DNA of 50,743 nucleotides, taken from Methanobrevibacter sp. (GTDB lineage: Archaea > Methanobacteriota > Methanobacteria > Methanobacteriales > Methanobacteriaceae). Position numbers and translations under genes: made by a program. The stretch's first letter is position 1. Each line of letters starts with the position of its first letter. This document shows, one piece after another, positions 36,153 to 44,676 of the stretch. The notes beneath the pieces were generated by a model. That model worked only from the letters and a program-made list of their open reading frames with translations. It searched no databases and was not told where the DNA came from. The stretch is taken from contig JAILDN010000027.1 in assembly GCA_024689425.1 (NCBI GenBank), forward strand, positions 1 through 50,743, read 5' to 3'.

Positions 36153-36160
36153 ATATAAAG
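36153..36160 (-). promoter_or_regulatory. TATA box of cdc48
   Basis: CTTTATATA on the minus strand. The predicted start site is near 36130, giving a leader of about 85 nt. The rest of the 336-bp gap (36161-36380) is very AT-rich with no visible gene. Confidence 0.5.
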
Positions 36161-36369
36161 GTTTCGGTCAGAAAAAATTTTTTTAAAGGATTATAATTAC
36201 TTTATTTTTTACATTTTAATCCATATGTAGTTAATTTTTATTTTATTATTCTATTATTTTTATATTTGATTTAATATGATTATTTATCTCTTTATATTAA
36301 AATTTAAAATTTAATTACTTTTCATTACTTTAATATTTGTTTCAATAAAAACGAACAATTATTTTGTTT

Positions 36370-36397
36370 AAAAAATAATGCTAGATGAAAGCATCTA
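36370..36397 (-). terminator. Hairpin plus U-tract at the end of the unknown gene
   Basis: TAGATG-AAAG-CATCTA (36382-36397) overlaps the last codons and the stop of the minus-strand gene. A T run on that strand (36370-36375) follows. Confidence 0.5.
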
Positions 36398-37112
36398 AAC
36401 TGCTTTGGTGTTTGTCAAAATCTTTCGGATAATATTCAAACCACATATCAAAGGGATTTAGTCCACCTTCAAAATTTTCTAAAAGAGGATAATCCTTGGT
36501 AGAATAACACTTTTTAATATATTCTATGGAAAATTCATTCTTTTCACTGTAAATTTTGGATTTTGCTTTGAAGACATCTTTGATTAGTTTTTGATTCAAA
36601 TTGAATGAATCAGGATTTGCATCAAAAGAGATTAAAATCATTTCTTCTAGTTGATTGATAGTGGTATTTTCTGGAATTGAATACATTCTCCATGTCTCTT
36701 TATCGGATTTTAAGTGTGTTATTTTAATTTTCCAGGTATTATTTTTATATATAATAATTTTATTAAACTCATTTTGAATATTTTCTATACAGAATGGGTT
36801 TAAATCACAAGTATCTTTGTTTATTTTGTTCAAAAGAGGTATACTATTTGTATTTTTAATTAAATTATAGTCCCCAGAATATGATATTAAAGTAGGATAA
36901 TTTTTTTTATAATCTACAATTCCCCTGAGGGTAATTAAAAATCGTAACCCCATAAAACCGTCTGTCAAATAACTATACCTAAAATCAACATTATATTCAA
37001 AAGGAATGGTTTGATTAATGAAATCGTCAATCAAAACATCGTCATAATCTCCGATAATACCTAATTTAAGTCTATAAAACCCCTCATTAGATAATGAAAA
37101 TGCTTTAAGCAT
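36381..37112 (-). CDS. Unrecognised protein, weakly pRiA4b ORF-3-like
   Basis: A 243-residue soluble protein rich in Asn, Lys, Ile and Tyr. No confident family. The stretch TWKIKITHLKSDKETWRMYS followed by IPENTTINQLEEMI, about residues 128-160, resembles the start of the pRiA4b ORF-3-like domain, which has a similar Trp-Arg pair and a following helix. The expected His/Phe ending is not clear. A TTG four codons upstream lies within the GGAG ribosome site region, so the ATG at 37112 is preferred. Flanked by cdc48 and tyrA on the same strand, with separate gaps. Confidence 0.5.
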   Translation of the reverse strand: MLKAFSLSNEGFYRLKLGIIGDYDDVLIDDFINQTIPFEYNVDFRYSYLTDGFMGLRFLITLRGIVDYKKNYPTLISYSGDYNLIKNTNSIPLLNKINKDTCDLNPFCIENIQNEFNKIIIYKNNTWKIKITHLKSDKETWRMYSIPENTTINQLEEMILISFDANPDSFNLNQKLIKDVFKAKSKIYSEKNEFSIEYIKKCYSTKDYPLLENFEGGLNPFDMWFEYYPKDFDKHQSSLDAFI

Positions 37113-37271
37113 TATTTTCTCCAATTGATATAATTTTGTTTTTTCAGGAATTATTATCTGTCTTGAGATTTAGTGAAAAGAATTTTCAAGTGTGATGTTG
37201 AGTTCATATCCTTTCATAGTTGTAATTGGTCAAATTGCTATTAATATAGTTGTTGAAAATTGAAAATCAGC

Positions 37272-38564
37272 TTATCTTAAAACGCCACCAAATCCAGTCA
37301 AAACAGTTTTAACATTTTCAATGGCTTCTTTTGAAAGTGCAGTAACTTCAAAGGTCAAACTTTTAAAGCCTTCGTCAATTTGTGGGCCCTGGTAGATATC
37401 CGTTAGGGAAACTTCAATTACATATTCGATTTTTTCCAGGGTTTCAACAATGACGTTTGGTGTAACATTATCTTTGAAAACACAGCTAATGGAATGTTTT
37501 TCATGCTTACTGTTCTCCAATTTCCATTGGTATAACTCTTCATCACTTAAGACTTCGATATTAGCTACTCTTAGTTTGGTTCCATTATCCAATGTTGCAG
37601 TTTTCCCATCTACTTTTTCTAAAATACCAATATGAACTTTTCCGGAATAAATATGTTTCAAGGCAATCTCCTTACCAACAGATTCATTAAGTAAAGTGAA
37701 CTCATGACTTAATGCGGTTATGGCCTTGTCACTCATACCCAATGCATTTTGGATGTCGCCCATATTCTTGGTAGCTCCAATAGCTATTTCAACGAATTTT
37801 TCATCATTTTCATTATCAATGGCATCTCTAAGCTCATTTACAGCATCACTAAATGCCTTTCTGATTGTTGGACCATTATTGTTCATTGTTTGGATGTAAT
37901 AGGTTAAGTAAGGATTTTGCGATACAATACGGGCAATCATATCAATCATTAGATTGTAAATTGGACTTTCATAATCTTCAGTCTCATTAATGTCCACGTT
38001 TAGCTTTTCCATTGCTGAAGCTGTTGATATAAATGAAAAATGAGTTAAAACTTGAACAATACTCATCATATAGTCATGATGCTCGGCGGTGGTTTCTATA
38101 ATCCTCATGTTTTTACTTGCCAGATAATCATAAACTTTTGGATACCATTTTCCTTTTTTAGTTGGTGTCAAGGCAATGATTTGATTATCAAGCTCTGTTG
38201 TCCTCGGACCGAAAATTGGATGTGTCGGAATGTATTCTACATTTTCAGGCAAGCTTTCTTCCATTGCTTTTAATGGTTCTTCTTTTATTGAAGTAACATC
38301 CACCATTACTGAACCTTTTCTCATAAAGGGTGCAACTTCACGAATAACTGAAGGCGTATTATTAATGGGTACGGATACTACTAACATATCGCACATGCTC
38401 GCTAGCTGTTTGTTTGATTCAATATAATTAACGTTTAATTCGTCCGCAACTTTGCGGCCTTTATTGTGATCTCTTGCAGTTATAGTCACATCAAATTCGT
38501 CTCTGAAGTAATAAATGAGGGTTTTTCCTAAACCGTCACTTCCACCGATAATTCCAATTTTCAT
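37272..38564 (-). CDS. tyrA: Prephenate dehydrogenase with C-terminal ACT-like domain
   Basis: A 430-residue protein. It starts MKIGIIGGSDGLGKTLIYYF, an NAD-binding Rossmann loop. DVTSIKEEPLKAM and THPIFGPRTTELDNQIIALTP contain the catalytic His and substrate contacts of prephenate dehydrogenase. The last 75 or so residues, after a linker, look like an ACT-type regulatory domain (ISCVFKDNVTPNVIVETLEK), suggesting feedback by tyrosine. An ATG at 38585 is in frame but lies upstream of the expected start site given the TATA at 38590, so the ATG at 38564 is chosen. The mRNA is probably leaderless. Confidence 0.85.
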   Translation of the reverse strand: MKIGIIGGSDGLGKTLIYYFRDEFDVTITARDHNKGRKVADELNVNYIESNKQLASMCDMLVVSVPINNTPSVIREVAPFMRKGSVMVDVTSIKEEPLKAMEESLPENVEYIPTHPIFGPRTTELDNQIIALTPTKKGKWYPKVYDYLASKNMRIIETTAEHHDYMMSIVQVLTHFSFISTASAMEKLNVDINETEDYESPIYNLMIDMIARIVSQNPYLTYYIQTMNNNGPTIRKAFSDAVNELRDAIDNENDEKFVEIAIGATKNMGDIQNALGMSDKAITALSHEFTLLNESVGKEIALKHIYSGKVHIGILEKVDGKTATLDNGTKLRVANIEVLSDEELYQWKLENSKHEKHSISCVFKDNVTPNVIVETLEKIEYVIEVSLTDIYQGPQIDEGFKSLTFEVTALSKEAIENVKTVLTGFGGVLR

Positions 38565-38608
38565 GTTAATAACTTTAATAAACATTACATATATAAATAA
38601 TTAATACA

Positions 38609-39670
38609 ATGAAAATCATTAAACAAGATACCAAAGAAGGAATAATGGAAGTGATTCCTGAAACATTAGATGATTTGTGGCACTTATCACATATTGTGGA
38701 AGTGGGAGATAATGTTTCATCAAAAACAACTCGCCGTATCCAGGATAACACTGGAGATAAATTAAGAAGTGATAGGGGAGTTAAAAAAACATTTTACTTG
38801 GGTATTGATGTTGAAGGTATCAGTTTCCACCTGTTCACTGGAAAATTAAGATTAACTGGAGTTATCACAAGAGGTCCTGAAGACCTAATTCCTTTAGGCT
38901 CACACCATACTTTGGAAGTAAAATTGAATACTCCGCTCACAATCAAAAAATTAAAATGGCCTAACTGGGCATTGAAAAGGTTAAAGCAAGCCATTGATGC
39001 TTCTAAAAAATTATCTGCAATAATTGTAGTTATAGAGGATGATACTGCAACAATAGGTTTAATGAGACAATTTGGAATTGAGTATTATGGTCCTATCAAA
39101 GGGAATATTTCTGGAAAACGTATCTTGGATAAAAATAGAAATAAGAACATCGTCAAATTCTATGAAAGCATTATAGAATCAATTAATAAATTTGACTCAA
39201 TTCAAAGTGTGATTATTGCAGGGCCAGGATTTTATAAGAATGATTTTTATGATTATTTAAAAGATAAACATAAGGAATTATCTTCTAAATCCCTCATCGA
39301 GAACACTGGAACTGGCGGAAGGGTTGGAATCCACGAGGTTTTAAAGAAGGGAACTGTAGATAAATTGACGGTTGAAAATAGGGTAGCTAGTGAAATGTTT
39401 GCTGTAAATAGTCTGCTCGAAGAAATTGCAAAAAATTCATCAAAAGTCGCTTACGGCGTAAAAGAGTGTAGTGAAGCTATTAACATTGGTGCTGTCGAAA
39501 AATTATTGATATTGGATAATATGGTGGCAACTAATAATTTAAGCCAACAAATGGATATGGTTGAAAATATGAAAGGGGAAGTAATGGTTATTAGCTCTGA
39601 ACATGATGGAGGTAAGCAATTAGAAAGTTTAGGTGGCATTGCAGCAATTTTAAGATATGCATTAACATAG
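38609..39670 (+). CDS. pelA: Pelota, mRNA surveillance and ribosome rescue factor
   Basis: A 353-residue Dom34/pelota protein. It starts MKIIKQDTKEGIMEVIPETL followed by DDLWHLSHIV, the classic N-terminus of the family. The eRF1-like middle domain (VIIAGPGFYKNDFYDYLKDK) and C-terminal domain (VEKLLILDNM, ISSEHDGGKQLESLGGIAAI) are complete. It lacks the GGQ motif of release factors, as expected. In archaea it works with aEF1A and ABCE1 to split stalled ribosomes. Start codons of pelA and tyrA are only 44 bp apart and share a central TATA-like region. Confidence 0.95.
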   Translation: MKIIKQDTKEGIMEVIPETLDDLWHLSHIVEVGDNVSSKTTRRIQDNTGDKLRSDRGVKKTFYLGIDVEGISFHLFTGKLRLTGVITRGPEDLIPLGSHHTLEVKLNTPLTIKKLKWPNWALKRLKQAIDASKKLSAIIVVIEDDTATIGLMRQFGIEYYGPIKGNISGKRILDKNRNKNIVKFYESIIESINKFDSIQSVIIAGPGFYKNDFYDYLKDKHKELSSKSLIENTGTGGRVGIHEVLKKGTVDKLTVENRVASEMFAVNSLLEEIAKNSSKVAYGVKECSEAINIGAVEKLLILDNMVATNNLSQQMDMVENMKGEVMVISSEHDGGKQLESLGGIAAILRYALT

Positions 39671-39727
39671 ATTTTATATAGGATTATAATTATAACTTAT
39701 AAGTGATAAAACTTTTAGGTTAGAATT

Positions 39728-40687
39728 ATGTACATGTCGATGATTTTTGTATTTATTTATGTTTTTGTTATCTGTGCATTAGGAACAGCATTTATAAATG
39801 CATTATTTAGATTTCTTGGTAAAAGAGGGTATTTAGGTAATCTATTCCCTAATGTAAGGGGTGGAATCCCTCGCGGCGTTGGTGTTATTCCATGGGTTAT
39901 TTTGTCTTTTTATTTCTTACCAGGATACAATGATCTAATTTTAATTATAGGTATTTTCGCTTTCATCGACGATATTTTTGGAAGAAGAAAATTCAGTTTT
40001 ATGGATATGGAAATCGGCCAGTTTTCAAGAGGATTAGGTATGGTTCTTGTAATGGTTGTAGGTTTCATCCATGGTTTCGGATTTTCATCAATTCTTATCG
40101 CTTTATTAATACAGCCATTAAATATTTCAGATATGCAACCGGGCTCATGTGCGATGGTAACTATGGTAATGTCTATTGTCACAATAATATGCATGTTAAT
40201 TGTGGGCACATTACCTATTGAAGAGCTTCCTGCTGTTTACACTCCACTTTTACTCTTTGTAGTATGTTTAGCATACTCTCCATTGGACTTTTTGGGTAAA
40301 ATCATGTTGGGTGAAGTTGGAAATCATGCTTTCGCTGTCGCATTAGGTGTTTCCTTCTATTTGATTGGAGGATTCTGGTGGACTCTTTTACTTTCAATAT
40401 TTACAGTTTGTTTCACGGCGTTTGTCAGAAGAAACACTCTCAAAGTATTTTTCAGACGTAATCTCAGATTACTTGACCCTACATTTGGGGATTATGTAAT
40501 GGATGTTTTAACTGGAGGAGGATTGGGAGATTTAGTCCGTAAAGTGATTTTAAAAGATAAACAATATGAAGTAAAAAATGAAATATTAATCTCTTTTGGA
40601 TTTAGAAGACTTCTTTTCAATCCTCATGCTGACAATCCTAAAGCATTCGTTCCTAAAAAAATACCTTCCTTTAATAAAGGTGATTAA
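39728..40687 (+). CDS. MraY/WecA-like glycosyl-1-phosphate transferase, likely pseudomurein pathway
   Basis: A 319-residue membrane protein with about nine helices. Family traces are NVRGGIPRGVGVIPW, FAFIDDIFGRRK (the paired Asp that bind Mg), QPLNISDMQPGS and DFLGKIMLGEVGNHAFAVALG. These resemble the polyprenyl-phosphate sugar-phosphate transferase family (GT4/MraY). The next gene, a MurG-like transferase, starts at the following base. A pair of this kind fits lipid-linked precursor steps of pseudomurein synthesis, which is an inference from context. Confidence 0.7.
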   Translation: MYMSMIFVFIYVFVICALGTAFINALFRFLGKRGYLGNLFPNVRGGIPRGVGVIPWVILSFYFLPGYNDLILIIGIFAFIDDIFGRRKFSFMDMEIGQFSRGLGMVLVMVVGFIHGFGFSSILIALLIQPLNISDMQPGSCAMVTMVMSIVTIICMLIVGTLPIEELPAVYTPLLLFVVCLAYSPLDFLGKIMLGEVGNHAFAVALGVSFYLIGGFWWTLLLSIFTVCFTAFVRRNTLKVFFRRNLRLLDPTFGDYVMDVLTGGGLGDLVRKVILKDKQYEVKNEILISFGFRRLLFNPHADNPKAFVPKKIPSFNKGD

Positions 40688-41740
40688 ATGAAAGCTTTGG
40701 TGGTAATCACTGGAAGGGGGCTGGGTGGAGATGCAGTAATAGCATATAATGTCATCACTTCTCTTGAAGCCAATGGAATTCAATGTGAATTAGCTCTCGA
40801 TGAATCTGCACCAGGGATATTATTTAAAAAGAAAGGTTATTCCTGGCATAAGATTTCTATTCCTCAAGCAGGGGGCCATGCCGCAACCAAATTCTCATCC
40901 ATTAAAGCCGCTTTTCGAATGTTCACAGCTACTTTTAAGGCCAGAAGTTTAATAAAAAAATTGGATGTGGATTTTGTTGTTGGAATAATTGGTGGGGGAG
41001 CTATCGTTGCTAGTGTTGGAGCTAAATTATCTCACAAACCTTGTGTTGATCTTTGTTGCACTCCTTTAGACATGAAAGTATGTCCTAAATTCAATGATTG
41101 CTTTGTTTTACCTGAATATTATTTATTTAGAGAAAACGTTTTGCCGGATAATATTCACAAGACTTATTATCCATTGAATGATGATGTTGATTCGGGCGAT
41201 GCCAAAATTGCGCTTGAGAAACTCAAGGAATATCCGTTATTTGATGAAAATAAAAAGACTATTTTATTCTCTTCAGGTTCATCTCTTTTTAAAGGAATGA
41301 TTGAGGCTTGTTCTAATTTTTCTGAATTCACAGATGAATACAATCTACTTCTTATTGGCCATCCAATGCATGAAGAGTATTTTGATTTGATTAATGAAGA
41401 TAAGATTATCTTTTTGGGATACATCGATTGGTTAAACCATATTTTTGATTTCATTGACTTGGCAGTCTTAACTGATGATGGAGTCATGATTGAAGAGGTT
41501 ATTGCATGTAAAATCCCTATTGTTACAGTTACTAAAATTAAATGGGGAAGATATCATAATATTGCAGGAATTTATGAAGGGGCCATACTAGAAACAGATT
41601 CCAATCATGCAAATGAAATTATTCTTGAAGCTTTTAAAAATTATGATTCAATTAAGGCTAATGTCAACAAGTATTCCGAAGAGGTACTGGCTTCAAAAGA
41701 GATTTTGGCAAAAAAAATAATAGATATTTGTGGAAAATAA
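40688..41740 (+). CDS. MurG-like glycosyltransferase
   Basis: A 350-residue two-domain GT-B protein. The N-terminal half begins ALVVITGRGLGGDAVIAYN and includes FVVGIIGGGAIVASVGAKL, and the C-terminal half has TILFSSGSSLFKG, LIGHPM, DLAVLTDDGVMIEEVIACKIPIV (donor site) and a late helix. It resembles MurG and UDP-GlcNAc C-terminal binding folds. Adjacent to the MraY-like gene with no gap. Likely adds the second sugar to a lipid-linked precursor in the cytosol. Exact donor unknown. Confidence 0.7.
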   Translation: MKALVVITGRGLGGDAVIAYNVITSLEANGIQCELALDESAPGILFKKKGYSWHKISIPQAGGHAATKFSSIKAAFRMFTATFKARSLIKKLDVDFVVGIIGGGAIVASVGAKLSHKPCVDLCCTPLDMKVCPKFNDCFVLPEYYLFRENVLPDNIHKTYYPLNDDVDSGDAKIALEKLKEYPLFDENKKTILFSSGSSLFKGMIEACSNFSEFTDEYNLLLIGHPMHEEYFDLINEDKIIFLGYIDWLNHIFDFIDLAVLTDDGVMIEEVIACKIPIVTVTKIKWGRYHNIAGIYEGAILETDSNHANEIILEAFKNYDSIKANVNKYSEEVLASKEILAKKIIDICGK

Positions 41741-43039
41741 TCATAACCACAAATTTTTAATGATTTTATAGTTTGTGTCAGTTGACGGATGCACTTCTAA
41801 AAATTCTGAGTAATCCTCCAGTGGTGACTCTATTCTCATTAGATATGATAAATATGCTAAATCACTAGGGGATGATGGTGAAATATCGTTTATTTTTTTA
41901 ATTTTATTGTTTTCACTATCAAATTCTATTTTACAATATCCTGTGTCCCCAGTAAGTATATGCCAGAATGCTCCAGGACCGCCAATGCCTGGAATGGCAA
42001 TTGTTTCTGTTTTCACATCATTGCCGATTTTTTCATTTTCGACAAAACTGACTTCGGTGTTCAGACTTATTGTTTGAGGAATTGAATTGTAGCTTACTTT
42101 ATTGAGGTATCCCGCCATGTTTCTTGCAGCACAAATACCCTCCATTCTTGCTACTGGAGTCAATTTCCATCCTCCGGTAACATCTCCTGCAGCATATACA
42201 TTTTCACGTGAAGTTTGCATGAATTCATTAACTTTAATTGTGTTGTCTGGGTTAATATCAACAAAGTCTTTGGCGATTTCAGAGTTAGCTACTCTGCCTG
42301 TTGCAAAAAAGGGAATTCCTTCAAGTTCATCACCATCTGCAGTAATGACTTTGTTTTTTCCGCACTCAACGATATCCGTTCCTTCTAGAATATTGATATC
42401 ATTCATGATGTTTTTTAGAACGTATTCTTGGGTATCTTTGTCAATTTCTTTTAAAAATCTACTTCTAACGATGATATTGACTTCACTACCCAATGTTGAG
42501 AAAATATTGGCCACTTCACTTGCTATAATGCCTCCGCCAATAATATTCAGCTTTTCTGGGATATCATCGAGCTTTAAAATATCCTTATTGGTTAATCCAT
42601 ACTTGCTTCCTTTCACATCAGGGATAAGTGGTCTTGCTCCTGTAGCGATTAATAACTTGTCATATTCAATACTTTCGTTATTCACTTCCACTTCATTATC
42701 ATTAATGCTGGCTTCGCCATAAATAATTGTATTGCCAACACTTTCATTTTCCATCTGATTAAGTTTACGTAGTTTTTCTTGTGTTTCGGTTATTTTAGCA
42801 ACTATTTTATCATAACTAACATCTATTTGACTTTTAATAAAACCGTATTCATTAAATCGTTTGTTTGAATCAATAAATTTGGAAATATCGCTTAAAGCAC
42901 AAATAACCATACATCCTTCATTCAAACAAGTTCCAGCTATATGGTTTTTTTCGATTAAGGTAACATCTTCGCCTATTTTTCCCAGTTCGTAAGAAGCAAG
43001 TCTTCCTGCGGGGCCTGAACCTATTACAATATTTGTCAT
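41741..43039 (-). CDS. FAD/NAD(P)-dependent disulfide oxidoreductase, dihydrolipoamide dehydrogenase-like
   Basis: A 432-residue flavoprotein. VIGSGPAGRLASYELG binds FAD, the redox disulfide is CLNEGC (Cx4C), LNIIGGGIIASEVANIF binds NAD(P), and YAAGDVTGGWKLTPVARMEG is the second FAD motif. The C-terminal dimer domain has EVHPSTD, where dihydrolipoamide dehydrogenase has the catalytic HP pair. Methanogens lack 2-oxoacid dehydrogenase complexes, so the disulfide substrate is unknown. GGTGATGAG lies before the ATG. Its stop directly abuts the stop of the convergent MurG-like gene. Confidence 0.8.
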   Translation of the reverse strand: MTNIVIGSGPAGRLASYELGKIGEDVTLIEKNHIAGTCLNEGCMVICALSDISKFIDSNKRFNEYGFIKSQIDVSYDKIVAKITETQEKLRKLNQMENESVGNTIIYGEASINDNEVEVNNESIEYDKLLIATGARPLIPDVKGSKYGLTNKDILKLDDIPEKLNIIGGGIIASEVANIFSTLGSEVNIIVRSRFLKEIDKDTQEYVLKNIMNDINILEGTDIVECGKNKVITADGDELEGIPFFATGRVANSEIAKDFVDINPDNTIKVNEFMQTSRENVYAAGDVTGGWKLTPVARMEGICAARNMAGYLNKVSYNSIPQTISLNTEVSFVENEKIGNDVKTETIAIPGIGGPGAFWHILTGDTGYCKIEFDSENNKIKKINDISPSSPSDLAYLSYLMRIESPLEDYSEFLEVHPSTDTNYKIIKNLWL

Positions 43040-43124
43040 CTCATCACCAATTTAGATAGTTTTATATAATCAATAATAATATATTTTATTTATAATTAAT
43101 TTAAATTTTTGGAGATGGAAAAAT

Positions 43125-43400
43125 ATGTGTATTGCAGCGCCAGCACAAATCGTAAAAATTGATAAAGAAGCAAATATTTTATACGCTGACTTTGGTGGAG
43201 CAAGACAAGAAGCAAAAATGGATTTGCTCCCTGATGTTGAACTTGGAGATTATGTTTTAATCCATGCAGGTTATGCTATTGAAAAATTATCTGAAGAGGC
43301 TGCTAAGGAATCTTTAGAAGCTTGGGAAGAATTATTGGAAATTCTTGAAGAAGAAGATAAAGAAATGGAAAAAGCAAAAATGGAACAGCTTAATCAATAG
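43125..43400 (+). CDS. hypC: Hydrogenase maturation chaperone HypC
   Basis: A 91-residue HypC/HupF protein. MCIAAPAQIVKID begins with the essential Cys2 that carries the Fe(CN)2CO precursor. GDYVLIHAGYAIEKLSEEAA is the second conserved block. The C-terminal 25 residues are an acidic helix. It serves [NiFe] hydrogenase assembly, needed for hydrogenotrophic methanogenesis. Its 3' end overlaps the convergent regulator gene by 7 bp. Confidence 0.92.
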   Translation: MCIAAPAQIVKIDKEANILYADFGGARQEAKMDLLPDVELGDYVLIHAGYAIEKLSEEAAKESLEAWEELLEILEEEDKEMEKAKMEQLNQ

Positions 43401-43897
43401 ATTGATACTCTATTGACTCCTTTTATTTTTAAGAATTCACTAATCAAGTCACCATTAATTGGATTTTCAGTAATTATTGTGAGGATTGGAAATTCCTGCA
43501 TTTCACTGTCTTCAGCATAAGCTTGTCTTATGTTCATACCGTTTTTTGAAATTAAATCGGATGTTGCGGCAAGTATTCCTTCATTTTCTGATCCAACTTC
43601 TATTTCAACTACTCCCAAGTTTAGAATTTTAGCGATGTTTTTGAGTAATGTTCCTGCAGGAATAATATTATTAAATAGGGTAAATAGTTCTTCATCATTT
43701 TGAATAACTTCAATAGTTGATTTAATGGCTCTTCTGTCAACATCTGCAGCTGTAGCTAATGCTTTATCGCTGATTTTTAAATTTCCACAATAGATTTTTC
43801 CATCATCATTCAGTGATAATCCCAGTTCAATCATTTTTTCAGCTACACGCATACGTGCAGGATATTTTTTAAATTTTTCTTCTATTTTTCCCCACAT
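43394..43897 (-). CDS. ACT-domain amino acid metabolism regulator
   Basis: A 167-residue protein of the archaeal COG2061-type family. The N-terminal half (KYPARMRVAEKMIELGLSL, then AAADVDRRAIKSTIEVI... roughly residues 10-70) looks like a helix-turn-helix. The C-terminal half (VVEIEVGSENEGILAATSDLI and ILTIITENPING) is an ACT domain that may bind amino acids. It was predicted in this family to affect homoserine dehydrogenase; unproven. GGTGAATAAAA precedes the ATG. Confidence 0.75.
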   Translation of the reverse strand: MWGKIEEKFKKYPARMRVAEKMIELGLSLNDDGKIYCGNLKISDKALATAADVDRRAIKSTIEVIQNDEELFTLFNNIIPAGTLLKNIAKILNLGVVEIEVGSENEGILAATSDLISKNGMNIRQAYAEDSEMQEFPILTIITENPINGDLISEFLKIKGVNRVSIY

Positions 43898-44082
43898 TTT
43901 TATTCACCAATACACTTTTTTGTACATTTAAGTTATATTTTGTAGAGCATAGTATTTAAATAATTTGAAAAAATGACTGATTTATGAAAAAATCTTTATC
44001 ATAAAAAAATAATCAATTAAATGAAGTTTTAGAGAAAATAATCGTATGAAAGAAAGTATTATAAAAAATAGTTCAAGAAAAG

Positions 44083-44157
44083 TAGGCTAGATGGGATTCG
44101 AACCCATGACCTCCCGGTTATCAGCCGAGCGCGCTAACCAAGCTGTGCCACTAGCCT
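44083..44157 (-). tRNA. tRNA-Ile (GAT)
   Basis: 75 nt on the minus strand. Acceptor AGGCTAG/CTAGCCT, anticodon stem CTCGG/CCGGG with loop CTGATAA (anticodon GAT), T arm ATGGG-TTCGAAT-CCCAT, discriminator A. The 3' CCA is not encoded. The D stem GCAC/GCGC has an A12-C23 mismatch. No intron. The TATA box lies about 34 bp upstream. Confidence 0.95.
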
Positions 44158-44190
44158 ATATACAACAACTATATTTATGCTTATCATCAT

Positions 44191-44198
44191 TATATAAA
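44191..44198 (-). promoter_or_regulatory. TATA box of tRNA-Ile
   Basis: TTTATATA on the minus strand, 34-41 bp upstream of the tRNA 5' end, leaving a short 5' leader for RNase P. Confidence 0.55.
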
Positions 44199-44225
44199 TG
44201 TTTTGGTTTTTGGCCATTTATTTTG

Positions 44226-44269
44226 AAAAATAAAAAAATTTCAAGTTAATTAATTTAAACTAACTTGAA
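44226..44269 (-). terminator. Hairpin plus U-tract terminator after DUF59 gene
   Basis: TTCAAGTTA (44240-44248) pairs perfectly with TAACTTGAA (44261-44269). On the minus strand it is followed by ATTTTTTTATTTTT (44226-44239). Confidence 0.65.
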
Positions 44270-44292
44270 TAAGGTGGTGTTTTGAAATTTAA

Positions 44293-44577
44293 TTATCTAT
44301 TAATCATTTCGTTAATAGAGTCTGCCATTGCATGACCTTGTACTTCAATGATTGCTTTTGAGACTCCTTCAACTTTTTCTGCTTCAATTTTTGCATCAGC
44401 AGCAATACGAGTAACACTCATACAACCAGGGTTTGTTGGTTGAATAACGATTTTTGCTTCATCACCATCTACACTAATATCTTTTACAATTCCCATTTCA
44501 ACAATGCTTATTCCCATATGTGGATCGTTAATAACAGAAACTGCATCTTTTATTGAATTAACTAATTCTTCTGACAT
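44293..44577 (-). CDS. DUF59 (MIP18/SufT-like) metal-sulfur cluster assembly protein
   Basis: A 94-residue DUF59 protein. INDPHMGISIVEMGIVKDI is the family signature (normally DPEIGINIVDLGLVY), and PTNPGCMSVTRIA holds the conserved Cys. It ends with the QGHAMADSINEM helix. Members help insert or carry Fe-S clusters together with ApbC/Mrp ATPases. Monocistronic, with a clear hairpin terminator. Confidence 0.82.
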   Translation of the reverse strand: MSEELVNSIKDAVSVINDPHMGISIVEMGIVKDISVDGDEAKIVIQPTNPGCMSVTRIAADAKIEAEKVEGVSKAIIEVQGHAMADSINEMINR

Positions 44578-44676
44578 TTTATAGTCACCTCTTTAAAATT
44601 CATTATTAATTTATAACAACTAATATATTTTTATGTTGATACTTAATGTATTTAAGTATTATTGTTTTAGAAAAAA

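Noticed and set aside
38564-38609. Regulatory operator between tyrA and pelA
   Set aside because: The 44 bp hold only TATA-like sequence readable on both strands. No repeat beyond that.
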